A DNA stretch of 64,000 nt. Origin: Phoronis australis (Eukaryota; Phoronida; Phoronidae). A model generated the notes under the pieces. That model did no database searches, was not told where the DNA came from, and saw nothing but the letters and a program-made list of their open reading frames with translations. The DNA is taken from NCBI GenBank assembly GCA_002633005.1, contig NMRA01000150.1, positions 1,976 to 65,975 of the forward strand, given 5' to 3'. Position 1 is the first letter of the stretch. Each line of letters opens with the position of its first letter. The position numbers and the translations under genes are program-made. Of the stretch, positions 11,158 through 23,000 are shown one piece after another.

Positions 11158-11742
11158 AGTTGGCATTGGCGCCGGGCGAGTTGCCATGTAGACGTTTATT
11201 ATTCTGCGTCCTGTTTCAAAATGAATAATTCTCATCCTAATATGATCCTAACCAAATGCTTGTACAAAACTGAAACAAAGCCTGTCTCATTAGATACAAT
11301 TTGTAATGCCTTGGAGTGCTCGTGAGTACAAATGTTTTGCGAAGCCAGCAATGAATAAACCACTGCGTTACCCGTCCGGCTTTTGATGCCGGCAACAAAG
11401 GTAATTGACAGGGCACCGAGGCCGTGTGAGCGCATGCTAATTCAGTGTTTTAATTGCTGATAGAAAGTTGTAGTGAAACAATTACTCGATTTTATATGCT
11501 ATATGGTCACATGTTAGGGGAATCTTTGAAATACATTATTCAAATCATTGTTACCCGTACAACAGTTTGCCCTGACGGTCTGTAGAAGGGGAACCCGACT
11601 TCGCGGCCCCCAACAAGTAAGTAAATTTTCAGTTTCGTGGCTAATTCACATAAATAATTACGTGCACATTATTTCTTTGGCTCAATATTATACCAAGGAG
11701 TGTACTAGTATAGTCTTTTCGTGACTGGAGGTTTAGTTCATT

Positions 11743-12300
11743 ACGGCGTTTTCCCGTTGGTCCCAACTTGTTCGATTCTATAACCCATCAACAAGTTGGG
11801 AAGTTTACCCCTGTAGCCAAAATCTTACATGACTGTGATTAACTCCATTCTGGCATTTATGGTTGGAGGGCCGCCAGCTCTCTTTTGTTCGATAATTGCT
11901 GTAATCCCTAATAAGAACGTATCTACCCTGACTGGGCTGTGCTGTTCTGAAAAATAAAAGTTAAGTTGTAACATATTTGAACATCAAACCAATAGCATTT
12001 CTGAAATGTTCGTCAAATGGCCCGGGTGATCATGTTTGGTTTTTGAATTGCCAAAATCGCCCAACTGCAACCGAAGTTAGGACAATCTATTCTTTCCGAA
12101 TACACTAATTCACTCTGGGTTTGACTGTGTTCAGACGAGGGTCTGTAATAAGCCTGGTAGATTATATGTGGCCTGCCTGTTGTCATAACAGACAAAAGAC
12201 CGTGCTTGGCAGTTAACAAAGATAGATGTTATCACACGCTCACCACCCCCTATACCTCTGGTTAAGTCCCTGAACGGAAAAACGCTGTCATGTTCCAACT
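11743..12300. repeat. Dispersed repeat, copy 2 (uninterrupted)
   Basis: Aligns by eye with 3240-4090, sharing CCCAACTTGTTCGATTCTA, GGTTGGAGGGCC and GACAAAAGACYG. It lacks the MITE found at 3687-3864, so it serves as the empty site for that insertion. Confidence 0.6.
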
Positions 12301-12330
12301 TGAGTTGGTTTATGTTCGTGCCAGTCCCGG

Positions 12331-12580
12331 CGGCCGCGACGGGCCTGATCGGGTTCCGAGCCACTAGCCGGGATAACGAACCAGTCCGGCCGGGACGGGC
12401 CTGGTCGGGTTCCGATCCATTGGCCGGGATAACGAGTCAGCCCGGCCGCGACGGGCCTGATCGGGTTCCGAGCCACTGGCCGGGATAACGAGCCACTCCG
12501 GTCGCGACGGGCCTGATCGGGTCCGAGCCACTGCCCGATGTAACGAGTCAGTCCAGCCGCGACGGGCATGAACAGACCCC
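12331..12580. repeat. GC-rich minisatellite, 56-bp unit
   Basis: GACGGG anchors recur at 12338, 12394, 12450, 12506 and 12561 (period 56, 56, 56, 55). The unit contains CCTGATCGGGTTCCGAGCCA and CCGGGATAACGA. It is markedly GC-rich against the AT-rich surroundings. Reading frames through it are artefacts of the repeat. Confidence 0.9.
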
Positions 12581-13109
12581 ACACTCCTGCTACGGACCTT
12601 GGCCTGCCAAACTTTGTGGGCTACGTACGGTGTGTCCAAATACCAGTAAATCAAGCAGCCGCGAAATATGCCGGAAACAACCCCACGATCTACTACTAGA
12701 ATCGATGTTTACAGCGGAAGAGGTGTATACGTCAGTATTTTATGGGTTTAGAACTTATGGTCAGATGTTTGTGTCTCGTTTATATGTTAGGTGCTCTGGC
12801 ATGGGCGCCGGGCTCAGTGGCATGAAACAGTCCCTAAATCTAATGCGTAGGCCTACTTGTGGACTTGTGAAAACACTGATTGTGCTTTCTAATGCTGTTT
12901 TAGTTTCGTTGACTAAATTAACTCTGGCTTGTATACAAAGGGAGGGCGAATTCTACGTGGAATTCCCACTATCATTGAAAATACGTAGGGATTTTTTCAT
13001 GCAACGCCCCTAACTTGGGCTAAGTCCTTGTTGAATGAAGGGCTCACATTAAAATTATTTCATTAGTCAAAAAGGAACTCATACTGCAGATGCTATGACA
13101 AACAAGCTC

Positions 13110-13345
13110 ATGCGCGCACCCAGCCTTCATTATGGGGAAGCTCGAATTCCTGACGTTGCGGAACTTTTGGTAACAAAATAGCCCGGCGGCGGGCAAAAAA
13201 AAAATCGGCGCACCACTGTGAATTGCGCGTTTGTCTCATTTTCTTAGACTTTTTCTTTCTCCCAGGCGCACCTTTTTGCCCACTTCGCCAAATGGGGGGG
13301 GTCATTAGAGCCCCGGCCCCAAAATTGCGCCAAAGAGTTTTCAAA
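13110..13345. mobile_element. MITE with ATGCGCGCACCCAG end, copy 2 (right end lost)
   Basis: The left TIR ATGCGCGCACCCAG (13110-13123) and interior match copy 1 (TTTGGTAACAAAATAG, CCACTTCGCCAAATGGGGGG). The right end is replaced by AAAATTGCGCCAA. It stops just before the tRNA gene at 13353. Confidence 0.6.
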
Positions 13346-13352
13346 AAGCTGT

Positions 13353-13434
13353 TGGCAACGGTGGGATTCGAACCCACGCCTCCTAGGAGACTGGTGCCTA
13401 AAACCAGCGCCTTAGACCACTCGGCCACGTTACC
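13353..13434 (-). tRNA. tRNA-Leu (anticodon UAG)
   Basis: The 82-base transcript on the - strand starts GGTAACG, pairing with CGTTGCC at the 3' end followed by A as discriminator (13353). The A box matches TGGCCGAGTGGTC and the B box GGTTCGAATCC. The anticodon stem is CTGGT/ACCAG around loop TTTAGGC, giving anticodon TAG, which reads CUA leucine codons. The long variable arm (CTCCTAGGAG) is typical of class II tRNA-Leu. No intron. Stems look intact, so it is probably functional; a tRNA-derived pseudogene copy cannot be fully excluded. Confidence 0.93.
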
Positions 13435-13944
13435 ATGTCGTAAGATTCTACAATTGTTTTTATATTTATTAAAGTATTAATTTCTTTCGTCAACTCGTGT
13501 TGGTGTAACTCTGATTTACGCAATTTTTGTTGTAATTCAAAGTCGAAGCTATCCGTTTGTAATATAAAGAAGAACATATTCACAGCAGTTTTCTTCGTCA
13601 CCTCAAACTCAGTTTACGGAAGTCTGTACCCAGTTTGTTGATAAGTCACATGACTCTGTTGTTGGCGACTACATCCGGGTCACCTCACTGAATCGGATTC
13701 CGCTGTTGATTATCGACCACCATTTTTAATCATAAGGTGGAGATTCAATCTTAGTCATATTCGACGAAAATGCGTTCCTGTCCGTGAATTGAAATAGGGT
13801 CCTGAACTTTGTTGGATCTTCTGTGGCAACAGGAATTTCGGCAATGACGTGAATAACGTTTCGAAACTTATCTTGAATTCCAACTGGCGACTGACTGGTC
13901 AAGAACATGGACTTAGCTGCTGCGAAGATATCTCAATTCTCAGA

Positions 13945-14059
13945 ATGTACGGAATGATGGTTATTTACGTAGAGACCTTAACTGGAACAGCTTTTGAGCT
14001 GCATGTTTCCTCGTTGGAAACAATCTTCCAGATAAAGGCGAAGATTCAAAGAATTGAAG
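13945..14059 (+). CDS. ZFAND4: ZFAND4 coding exon 1: first half of ubiquitin-like domain
   Basis: Encodes MYGMMVIYVETLTG followed by FELHV and IKAKIQRIEG, the beta1-beta2-alpha1 part of a ubiquitin fold. The donor is GAAG|GTACG, leaving phase 1. The minus-strand tRNA-Leu gene ends about 0.5 kb upstream. No TATA box or CpG-type promoter is evident. Confidence 0.88.
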
Positions 14060-17000
14060 GTACGATACTGGAACGGAATTAAATAGATTAGTGCAATTCC
14101 GTGAAAAGTTAAACCTGTGGCTACACTAACATTTCTGGTCTCATCTGAAAGCCCATTCTCTCTAGTTTCAAGACCCATATTTGACTGTACTATAACTTTC
14201 TATTTTTGCCTAAATGGACCCATTTTTGAGGGTCACCTGACCCTAAAAATTTGCTCGATTTTCATGTGTATTGCTAATTATGGCACTAGTCGGATATAAT
14301 GGACACTAACTTATTCCAAGTAAATTCACTAAATGTGGGTGTACATAAATGATTTTAGTATTGTTGCATTCCTCGGACATCTGGCTATCCGTACATATCC
14401 ACCTCACGACACTCAATTACTCCGTTCTATAACTACGCTATTCCGAGCTCGGTCCACTTTAGCCACGCGCCTTGTGAATTAGGCAGCCATTTCAGGGAGC
14501 TTACTATACCTAGCGCCATCTATCGGCAATCTGCTACAACACGCGTTCCTTTTTCATCAGTCAACGTCAGTGGTCAATTTCGTCAATTATTAACGTCATC
14601 GTACGTGTCTCATGAACGACGATAACATGACGATGACCGATGAAATGGCAAGAGAGGATGATGAGAGCAGACATAACGATGATTGTTAATGATGACGTTA
14701 ATAATTGACAAAATCGACCAATGACGTTGACTGATGAAAAAGGAACAGCGCGTGTTGTAGCAGATCGCCAATAGATGGCACTAGGTATAGTGAGTTCCCT
14801 GAAATGGCTGCTGATTTCACAGTGTGCGTGGCTAAAGTGCACCGAGTTCGGAATAGCGTAGTTATAGAACGGAGTAATTGAGGGTCGTGAGGTGTATATG
14901 TACGGATAGCCAGATGTCTGAGGAATGCAACGATATCAAAATCATTCATTTAGACCCACACTTAGTGCATTTATTTGGAGGGGGAATTATTTAATTACTT
15001 GTGATTGGTGTTTTTAGAGCCAAAATGACCCACTGATAGTGAACACTTCCGCACCCTATCACCCACCGAATCTCCCGAAAAATAACTGTTAGACTGTCAC
15101 GCATACAGTCAACCGGCAACTCAGTGACATCGGCCTTACCGAGACAATTCTCGAACATTTTTTAGCAGATCAGATCAACAAGTGCTAAATAAAACACGTT
15201 CTGCTTTACTGCTTGTTTTAAATTCCTTTATTTACAATGCTCACCTAGATTGTTCGTGTTTACTCTGGCAAATGAACTCTGATGCCACGCACGCACTCGC
15301 TCACTTACACGATGCCCAGACGAACTACATAACAAACATCACATGACAACAACATGTGTGTTCGTTCAAAGATTTTTCTTGTGTTGCCGAGTACGATCTA
15401 GCGCAGATTTGGACTTAATATGCTGTTAACCACGACTCTTAGGGACGTTATTTTGAAAACTTAAGGAGGACTTCTGGTAATTTGTTGAGTAGACACTATA
15501 TTTTTACTCAAGAATTCAAGTTGAACTATTGGCGATCGCGAGGCAGCAATGCATCAGTCGGCGAGTTTTGGCTTTGGTATTTTCTGAAAAATACTCGTAA
15601 TTTAACAACAAAATTTGATAGCAGTGCATTGCAATTTGTAGAAACTCATAGGTTACAGATGTGTCACTGAGCATAAATTTGATGAGTTTTAGATTACGAT
15701 TTCACCTGTTTCGGAGACCGGGTTTCAACCACTTTTGGGCTATATTAACAGGGCTTGGAATTTTCCGCGGAAACGCGGATTTCCGCTTTTTTCAAATGTG
15801 CTTTCCGCTTATTTTATAATATTTCCGCGTAAAAAAATCGGATTTGATATAAAATTTCCGCGGCAAATTCCTTTCTTACCGCGGCGTTGCAGATGACGTT
15901 CTCCTCGAAAAGCGGAAGTTGCTCTTTATGTTTCGGAGGAACGTAAATTGTCAACATTGCCGGGGCATCTGGGACAGCGTGGTGGGATTTTCAATGGCGT
16001 CTCGTGTTATTGTTAAGCGCGGCGACAAATACTACCGCTCTGCAGCCAAAAATGTGTGGGTTGGGAGTGGACGGGCGAGCTAAAATGACGCAGACGCGTG
16101 CTACTGATGGTGGTAACGTTTTTTTTGTTAGTCCTTCCGATTTTTGTCGGGAAAAGGTTCACATTGACCAATTCAAGGCTGGTTATCGGGCATGATTTGG
16201 GCCGTAAAAGTTTCAAAGTTTCCGCGTTTTTTGTCATTGGTCATTCCAAGCCCTGTATTAAGCACCCCCGCTTCCTGAAGCGAATTTTTCTAAGTGCCCT
16301 GGGCGCTTATTAGGGTGAATACGGTATATGAATATTTTGTGTCTTGAATTTTTCAAGAGCTAACTATTTCTTTACAAACATGGGGAGCTCTTGAGAGCTC
16401 ACATGTATAGATCTGTGCCAATTAGTCACAGACAAGAGACAAAATACATGTAAAATGACTACTGCATTGTTATACCACTTCTTATTTGACAAATCACACA
16501 CTTAAACAAGTTATCCTTTCGGAGTCAGGTAGCACTTGAACATTATCAACAAGCTGACAGAGGTGCTTAATTTTGCCTGTTACCACACATATATACGTTT
16601 TAATGTTAAAGGTGAATGACTGTCTCACAGTGTTAGAAGTAAAACCACAGTAGTCTGGCTTTCTGGCAACAATTTATTGTATTGTACTGCAAATTATATG
16701 AGCTGGTGAGTTGTTGGGGTTCTCAGTTGCGTTTCCTTATGTTACAGGTGTACCTGTTTCACAGCAGCACCTCATTTGGCAGTCCATGGAACTAGAAGAT
16801 GACTATCGTCTACATGACTATGGGATTCACAGCGGTGCCACGTTGAAACTTGTGCTAGCAATGAGAGGAGGTCCCATCAACACCAGGCGAAGTGAGTCAC
16901 TTGAAGGAGTATTTCTGTTGCACTTTGTAAATTCGCAAAGTTAAATATGAATCCATATTTTTTGTTTTTCTTAAATTTTCTTTTAGCATTGATGAAAAAT

Positions 17001-20000
17001 AATAACACAGTACAAAGACAGAAATCCCCAATGACACGTCACATACACAGGCACACATTTCACTGAAAACTCAATCTCACAAACCAAAAACATGAAATGT
17101 ACTCTTCTCATCTGCATTCTTTTTCAAGAGGAAAAAACAGACCGTCTTTGGAGAAATATGTCTCCTAATCCATTTTTACAACGCGAAGTTGAGCATTAAC
17201 GTTAGCATCAGCCTTCGGAGTTATAGTTCAGTTGGTGGTACTGTTTTTGACAGTGCTTACCATCAAAAATGGCAAGGACCTTTCACCAGATGTCAACTTC
17301 ACATGGCAGCCAAGGGTTGCCACATTGGGGTGATGACAATGTACAGAAAATGCCATATCAAAAAAATTTGCCTCTTGAGTATGCTAACAGTTGGTACAAA
17401 CAAAGGCGGTATGGCATGAAGGGAACTCGTTTTGCCTACTCTATAGATTCAGTGTTTTTTAATGTAAAGAAAGCAGCAAATACATGGATAAATTGAAACA
17501 GAATGCTTATACCGTCAGAAGTCCTAAAGTCGTGAGTGCCCTAAAGTCGTGAACGATGTCATTTCCTCTTCTGCGCAGTCCCGCGACATCTGGCGTTGAA
17601 GTTTTCAACGTTTGTCTGCTTTTAAACGTCAAACGAATACCCGGACGTGTTGGTATTCACAATATGATAACAAACAGTGAGTGAATGGCTTCTTTTTTCA
17701 ACTGTATCTTAAAAAATAGCATGTTTCACTAATTCACTTTTTTGTGCATTTTTGGGATATATTTTCGATAATATTTATCGTTCAGGTTTACTGAAACGCG
17801 CTCCAGGGGTAGCTTGAACAATGTATCAAAATGTCCCAGGATCAATCAAGGCCAAAGCAATAAAATACAGAGAGATAATTGATGCTGGGTTCTTACCGTT
17901 TTACGTGAACAACCTCATTGAAAACGTCTGTGCACATCACAGTTGTGTGCAAAACATAGCAATTTATTTCAATGAACGTTGTAGGCTGCTTCGGTATGTT
18001 CAAGTACCTATAAATTCGTAACAGCGAAGTAAACAAGATGTTTGTCCAAGAACTCGATGTGTTTGTAAGGGTTTTATATCGAATTTTGACGATCTATTGG
18101 AGTAAAACGATGTTTATTGGGTGGCATTCTCCTTTAACCCTACCGGTACCTCCACCTCTTTACTTCAGAACCAGTGGGAAAGGCCTTTTAGAAAATACTT
18201 GTTATGCATTACTCTCTAGTATATTGTCTGTTAAGAGATGCTTATGTAATACTTTACGACTTCACCTGGAATTTTTTGATATCCAAAATTGAATCGTGTA
18301 AATGTATTCTTTATGTTTTTTTGTAGTATGGCATGGTATTTTTTATCCAAAATGTGGAAAATGGGCATGGCCCTAACTTTATTTTGAAGTCATTTAAGCT
18401 TTCTTTAGCCATGTCTCCCAGGTGCTGTTAGAACTGTCATCCATTACTGATCATTTTATTCAAGGTACCGTACCTAAACTACACGGTTAACGGACTCATA
18501 AACATGGCCCACGGAGGCATGAACACGACTCACGGATCTGCAAACACTGTCCACTGACTCACAAACACGGGAACGGACTCACAAAACACGATCCATTCAC
18601 CCAAATACACGGGACATGGACTCATATTCACGAGAAAACACGGTTTACGGACCGCCAAACATGGTTCACGGACTCATCGTCTTCCTGGGTCAGTTGACAT
18701 CTACAGTTTGTCTGTAAACCGTGTTTGGCGGTCCGTTAACCATGTTTTGTGAGTCCGTTCCCGTGTTAGTGAGTCCGTGGACGGTTTTTGCAGGTCCGTG
18801 AGTCGTGTTCATACGTCCGTGGGCCGTGTTTATGAGTCCATTAACAATTTAGTTTAGGTACCTTGTTTTAACCATTTAGTTTAGAACTTTAGGTACCTTG
18901 TTATTGCGAATGTGAGGTTTTCCCACGGGTCCGGTGTTTGTGTTATGTCTACCCCACCTGCAGTTAAGATTCTTGACAAGCTGCATTTCATTTTCCTGGC
19001 CTCATGGTCATATCTTACAAACACCTTTTGTATGGCTTATGTATTGAGTACAGCCCAGTCTCATTCAAGCCAAAGAGCCTATCATTGTGTGTCTGTTATT
19101 TCTATTTATTCTCATAAATTATGAAAACAAACTTGACACAGCCCCACAACAGTGACATGATTGGCCGAGCTTGTCACATGTTTTTGAATTCTGTGGATGG
19201 TTTCTTGAGAGGAAGAGGTTGAATTTTTCCTTTCAAGGAGTTCCTGTCTGTATAAGTTGCAATGCCAAGACATCTTGAGGACCAATTGAATTCTTAATTT
19301 GCCAAGTTGTTAACCATAAGGCTTAATCCAGTGGTCAGACTTGTCTTCATGGATAAAAGCGTTCATATTTTGATGTCTGCACATTAGGTTAATGTTTTAA
19401 AGTGAAGTACACAACAGAATGATGAGGTCACAATAATTCACTGAAATTTACTGTACATTTGTCCTTATTGTTTTTTTTTTTGTTGGTAACCAAATGTCTT
19501 ATGTTTTAGTAAATTCACAAACTTCGAAATGTGTATTTTCCTGTTTGATGATTTTGCAGACAAGAAAGTTTTCTGCTAAACTTGTGTTCTTTCAACTAAT
19601 GTGATGACCTGATACTGACATAACTTTTTGTTGTTTGTGTAATTTTTATATTGTTTTTACAAATCTACAATTTTAGTTTTCAAATTAAGCCATATATTTC
19701 TGTGACATGATCAAGTGTGAGGTGTAATTCCTGGACAATGCTAATCATTTGGGATAAATTATGTGATTCTCATAACGTAAAATTTCCGTGAGGAATTGAC
19801 AGGGACCTCAGGGGTCTCAAACTCCACTGGTTTATCCACATTATTTTGAAAACGCTTTGCCCAGTCACACATTGTGTGTCATGAAAGTGATAAGCATACC
19901 AGCAGTTGACGCAGCAAGTAGAACTACTCTCGTTTATCGCATTGGTGTAGACTCACAGTTGAACTGTGGTTTTCTGTAAACCCCAGACCGTCTCGAGTTA

Positions 20001-23000
20001 CACCATATACCAACTCCGGAAGGTCTCTCATGACGATTAAGCTTTATGTGGTTAGATGATCCTATGGGACAGGTTTAGGACACACAATAGCATTAGCACA
20101 TGTTGTGTGTTAGGGATGGTAAAGATTAACCCATGTAACACCTCAGAATTGTCATTATAATGTATTATTATGAATGAGTTACGGACACTTCGTTATCTAT
20201 TCAGTTAACACCTTGATTTCTATGTACAGTTCCTATGGAAGACCCCACACTACGTGAGATAACTGACTATATGGAGGCCAATGGTGCAACTGAAATCTGG
20301 GAGAAGCTGCCACATACCGGCAATCGTCAGGTCACCCTGCTTGTCTTTCGTGACGGTGACCAGCTCAACTTCTTCAGAGTTGTTGATCGCGGCGATGGTA
20401 CCCTCACGCCGGTGTCGGACTCCATGAGGTGAGGCTGAAAGTTAATCACATTGTTGATAATACTGTTGTTAGTAATGATGATGATCCAATGACGATGACG
20501 ACAACGACGAGGGTGGCAGCATTTATAGTACTTTCCACAAAGCTCATTGAGGTTTCTTGCCTGTTAGTCAACTCGCTACTGTGACCTGTACGTGAATAAA
20601 TTTTTTAAAATTTGTTTTTTCATAAAGAGTCCAAAAATTGTTACATAGGAATGTAGACAGTTTTGTAATATGAGGAGGATGCCTGGCCAAGATGCTAAAT
20701 GCCTTACTTTCAGTTCAAATGTACTATAGTCATTATGAATTTTTCTATCATTTTTTACTACCGTATTTGCCCTATTAAGCGCCCAAGGCGCTTAGAAAAA
20801 TTTGCGTCAGGAAGGGGGCGCTTATTATAGCCCATAAGTGGTTGAAACCTGGTCTCCGAAACAGATGAAATCGTAAGCTAGAATTCATCAAATTTAAGCT
20901 GTGACGCATATGTAACCTATAACAGAGTTTCTACAAAATTGCGGTGCATTGCTATCAAACTTTGTTGTTAAATTACGAGCATTTTTCAGAAAATCCCACT
21001 GCCAAAAAATTTCCGACTGATGCGTCGCTGACTCGCGATCGCCGATAGGTCAACTTGAATTTTTTAGTAAAAATATAGTTTCCACTCAACAAATTACCAA
21101 AGTCCTTAAGTTTTCAAAATAGCGTCCCCAAGATTTTTAAGTTCCTGAGGAGTCGGGGTTAACAGCATATCAAGTCCAAATCTGCGCTAGATCGTACTCG
21201 GCAACACAAGAAAAATCTCTGGATGAACACACATGTTGTTGTCATGTGATGTTTAATTTGAAGTTTGTCTGTGTGTTGTGTGAGTGAGTGAGTGAGCACG
21301 TGGGTGTCATCCAGTGGGAGTTCATTTGCCATGGTAAACGCGATGTAACGATCTAGGTGTTTGTAAGTAAGGAAATTAACACAAGCAGTAAAGCAGAATG
21401 TGCTCTATTCAGCATTTTGTTGATCTCATCCGCTAATTGTCTCGGTAAGGCTGATGTCATTGAGTCGCCGGGTGACTGGATGCGTGAAAGTCTAACAGTT
21501 ATTTTTCGGGAGATTTGCTGGGTGTAAGGGTGCGGAAGTGTTCACTATTGTGGGTCATTTTGCCTTTAAAAACACCAATTATGTCTCAATTTAATAGTTC
21601 CCACAATCGCATTGTAGTGCATAAAGATAAGGGTCAACAAACACTACAAACTGACTGCAGAAAACTCTCCTAGACTGGATGAAAAATAGAGGTTGACAAC
21701 CTATGTGAACTTGCTGCTAAATTTTAGCATACCACCAAGAAGTAGGACATGGTTGTATGAAAAACCACCACCATGAAAATAATATGTCAAAGTTTTTTTT
21801 TTCTGAACAAATTCAACAATCAAGTGTTTGGTGTGTTTCAGTGCCGCCTCCATGTATAACCTTTACGACGAGGAAGAGGAGGAAGACTCCAGTACTAAAG
21901 ACAGGGTTGAAGAGAATGACCTGATGAAGGAAAAAATGGTGTCACTCCGTAGTAAAATGGAGAATATGAAACTATCATCAAAGGTAAGTATTTGGCAGTG
22001 ACACATCTTCGGTAAGCCTGCCAATCATTGACATAAATGTTATTTCAGATTAAGAGGCTTGTATTATGGGTTTTCGCAAGACATGGGGTTTTGCTTGCTG
22101 AATTATGTTAGCAGATGAACTACCTTTCACCCCTTTTATTGTCTATTGTCCGTCGGCCATTCTTTTCTATGTCATGGACTGATCTCTTCATCTTGGACTT
22201 TTATACTCTGCATCAATACATGGCCTTCCTATTGGCCGTATTCTTACCACATGATTTTGTTTGCATTCAGATCAGGCCTCGTTTATTCCATGTCAGCTGA
22301 TATAACATTCTCCCATTTCTTCTGCAGCAGTATCTCTAAAACTCCTTGATGCATGTTTGCGAAATTTTGCAGACATGTTCCCTTCATGGTAGGTATGGCA
22401 CTAGCGAATTTTTGAAATGATTCAACTATTTTGCTGGGCTTCCTAGTGAAAATTTCATTTGTTATGTTGGCCTCCTTATGTAGTGAGGTGCTTGACTGAT
22501 TTTCATGAAATTTTGGAAAAAAGCTTTCTATTAAGAAGACAATGACACTTTCCCAAGTGTCAATGGAGAATACGGCTGACATTGATTGGACAAATCTGAC
22601 TGCTGTCATGTCCTCTAGTGGCAATTAAGGTTTTGTATGGTTATGTCTGTATATCTACCAAGTTCTTCAGTGGATGTATACAACATTTGCAAATAAGTTA
22701 CTATCAAGGGTATTGCAGCACCAGGGCTGCTTGAAGGCCTGTACAGCACCAGGGCTGCATGAAGGCCTGTGCAGCATCTGCCTTGTTTCACAAGGATTTG
22801 ATTCATACTATGCCTCTTAGTGACCATACATACTATTGTTAAGTCTGTTTTTGTCATTCAGACCCCTAGAGGCAATTTTAGTTTTTGATGTCTGCCTCAA
22901 TGTCTTTGATGTATCTTATGAATTTTAACTGCTTGATTGGTTTTCATGGAATTCAGCTGAGACATATTTTCATTAATGAGACTATTCCTCTGCCAATTGT

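Noticed and set aside
12288-12654. Overlapping long frames rich in Arg/Pro/Gly on both strands
   Set aside because: Artefacts of the GC-rich 56-bp minisatellite.
17189-17496. Protein-like frame in ZFAND4 intron 2 (HWGDDNVQKM, YKQRRYGMKG)
   Set aside because: Composition looks protein-like, but there is no splice site pairing with the gene's phases and no recognised family; could be an old retroposed piece.
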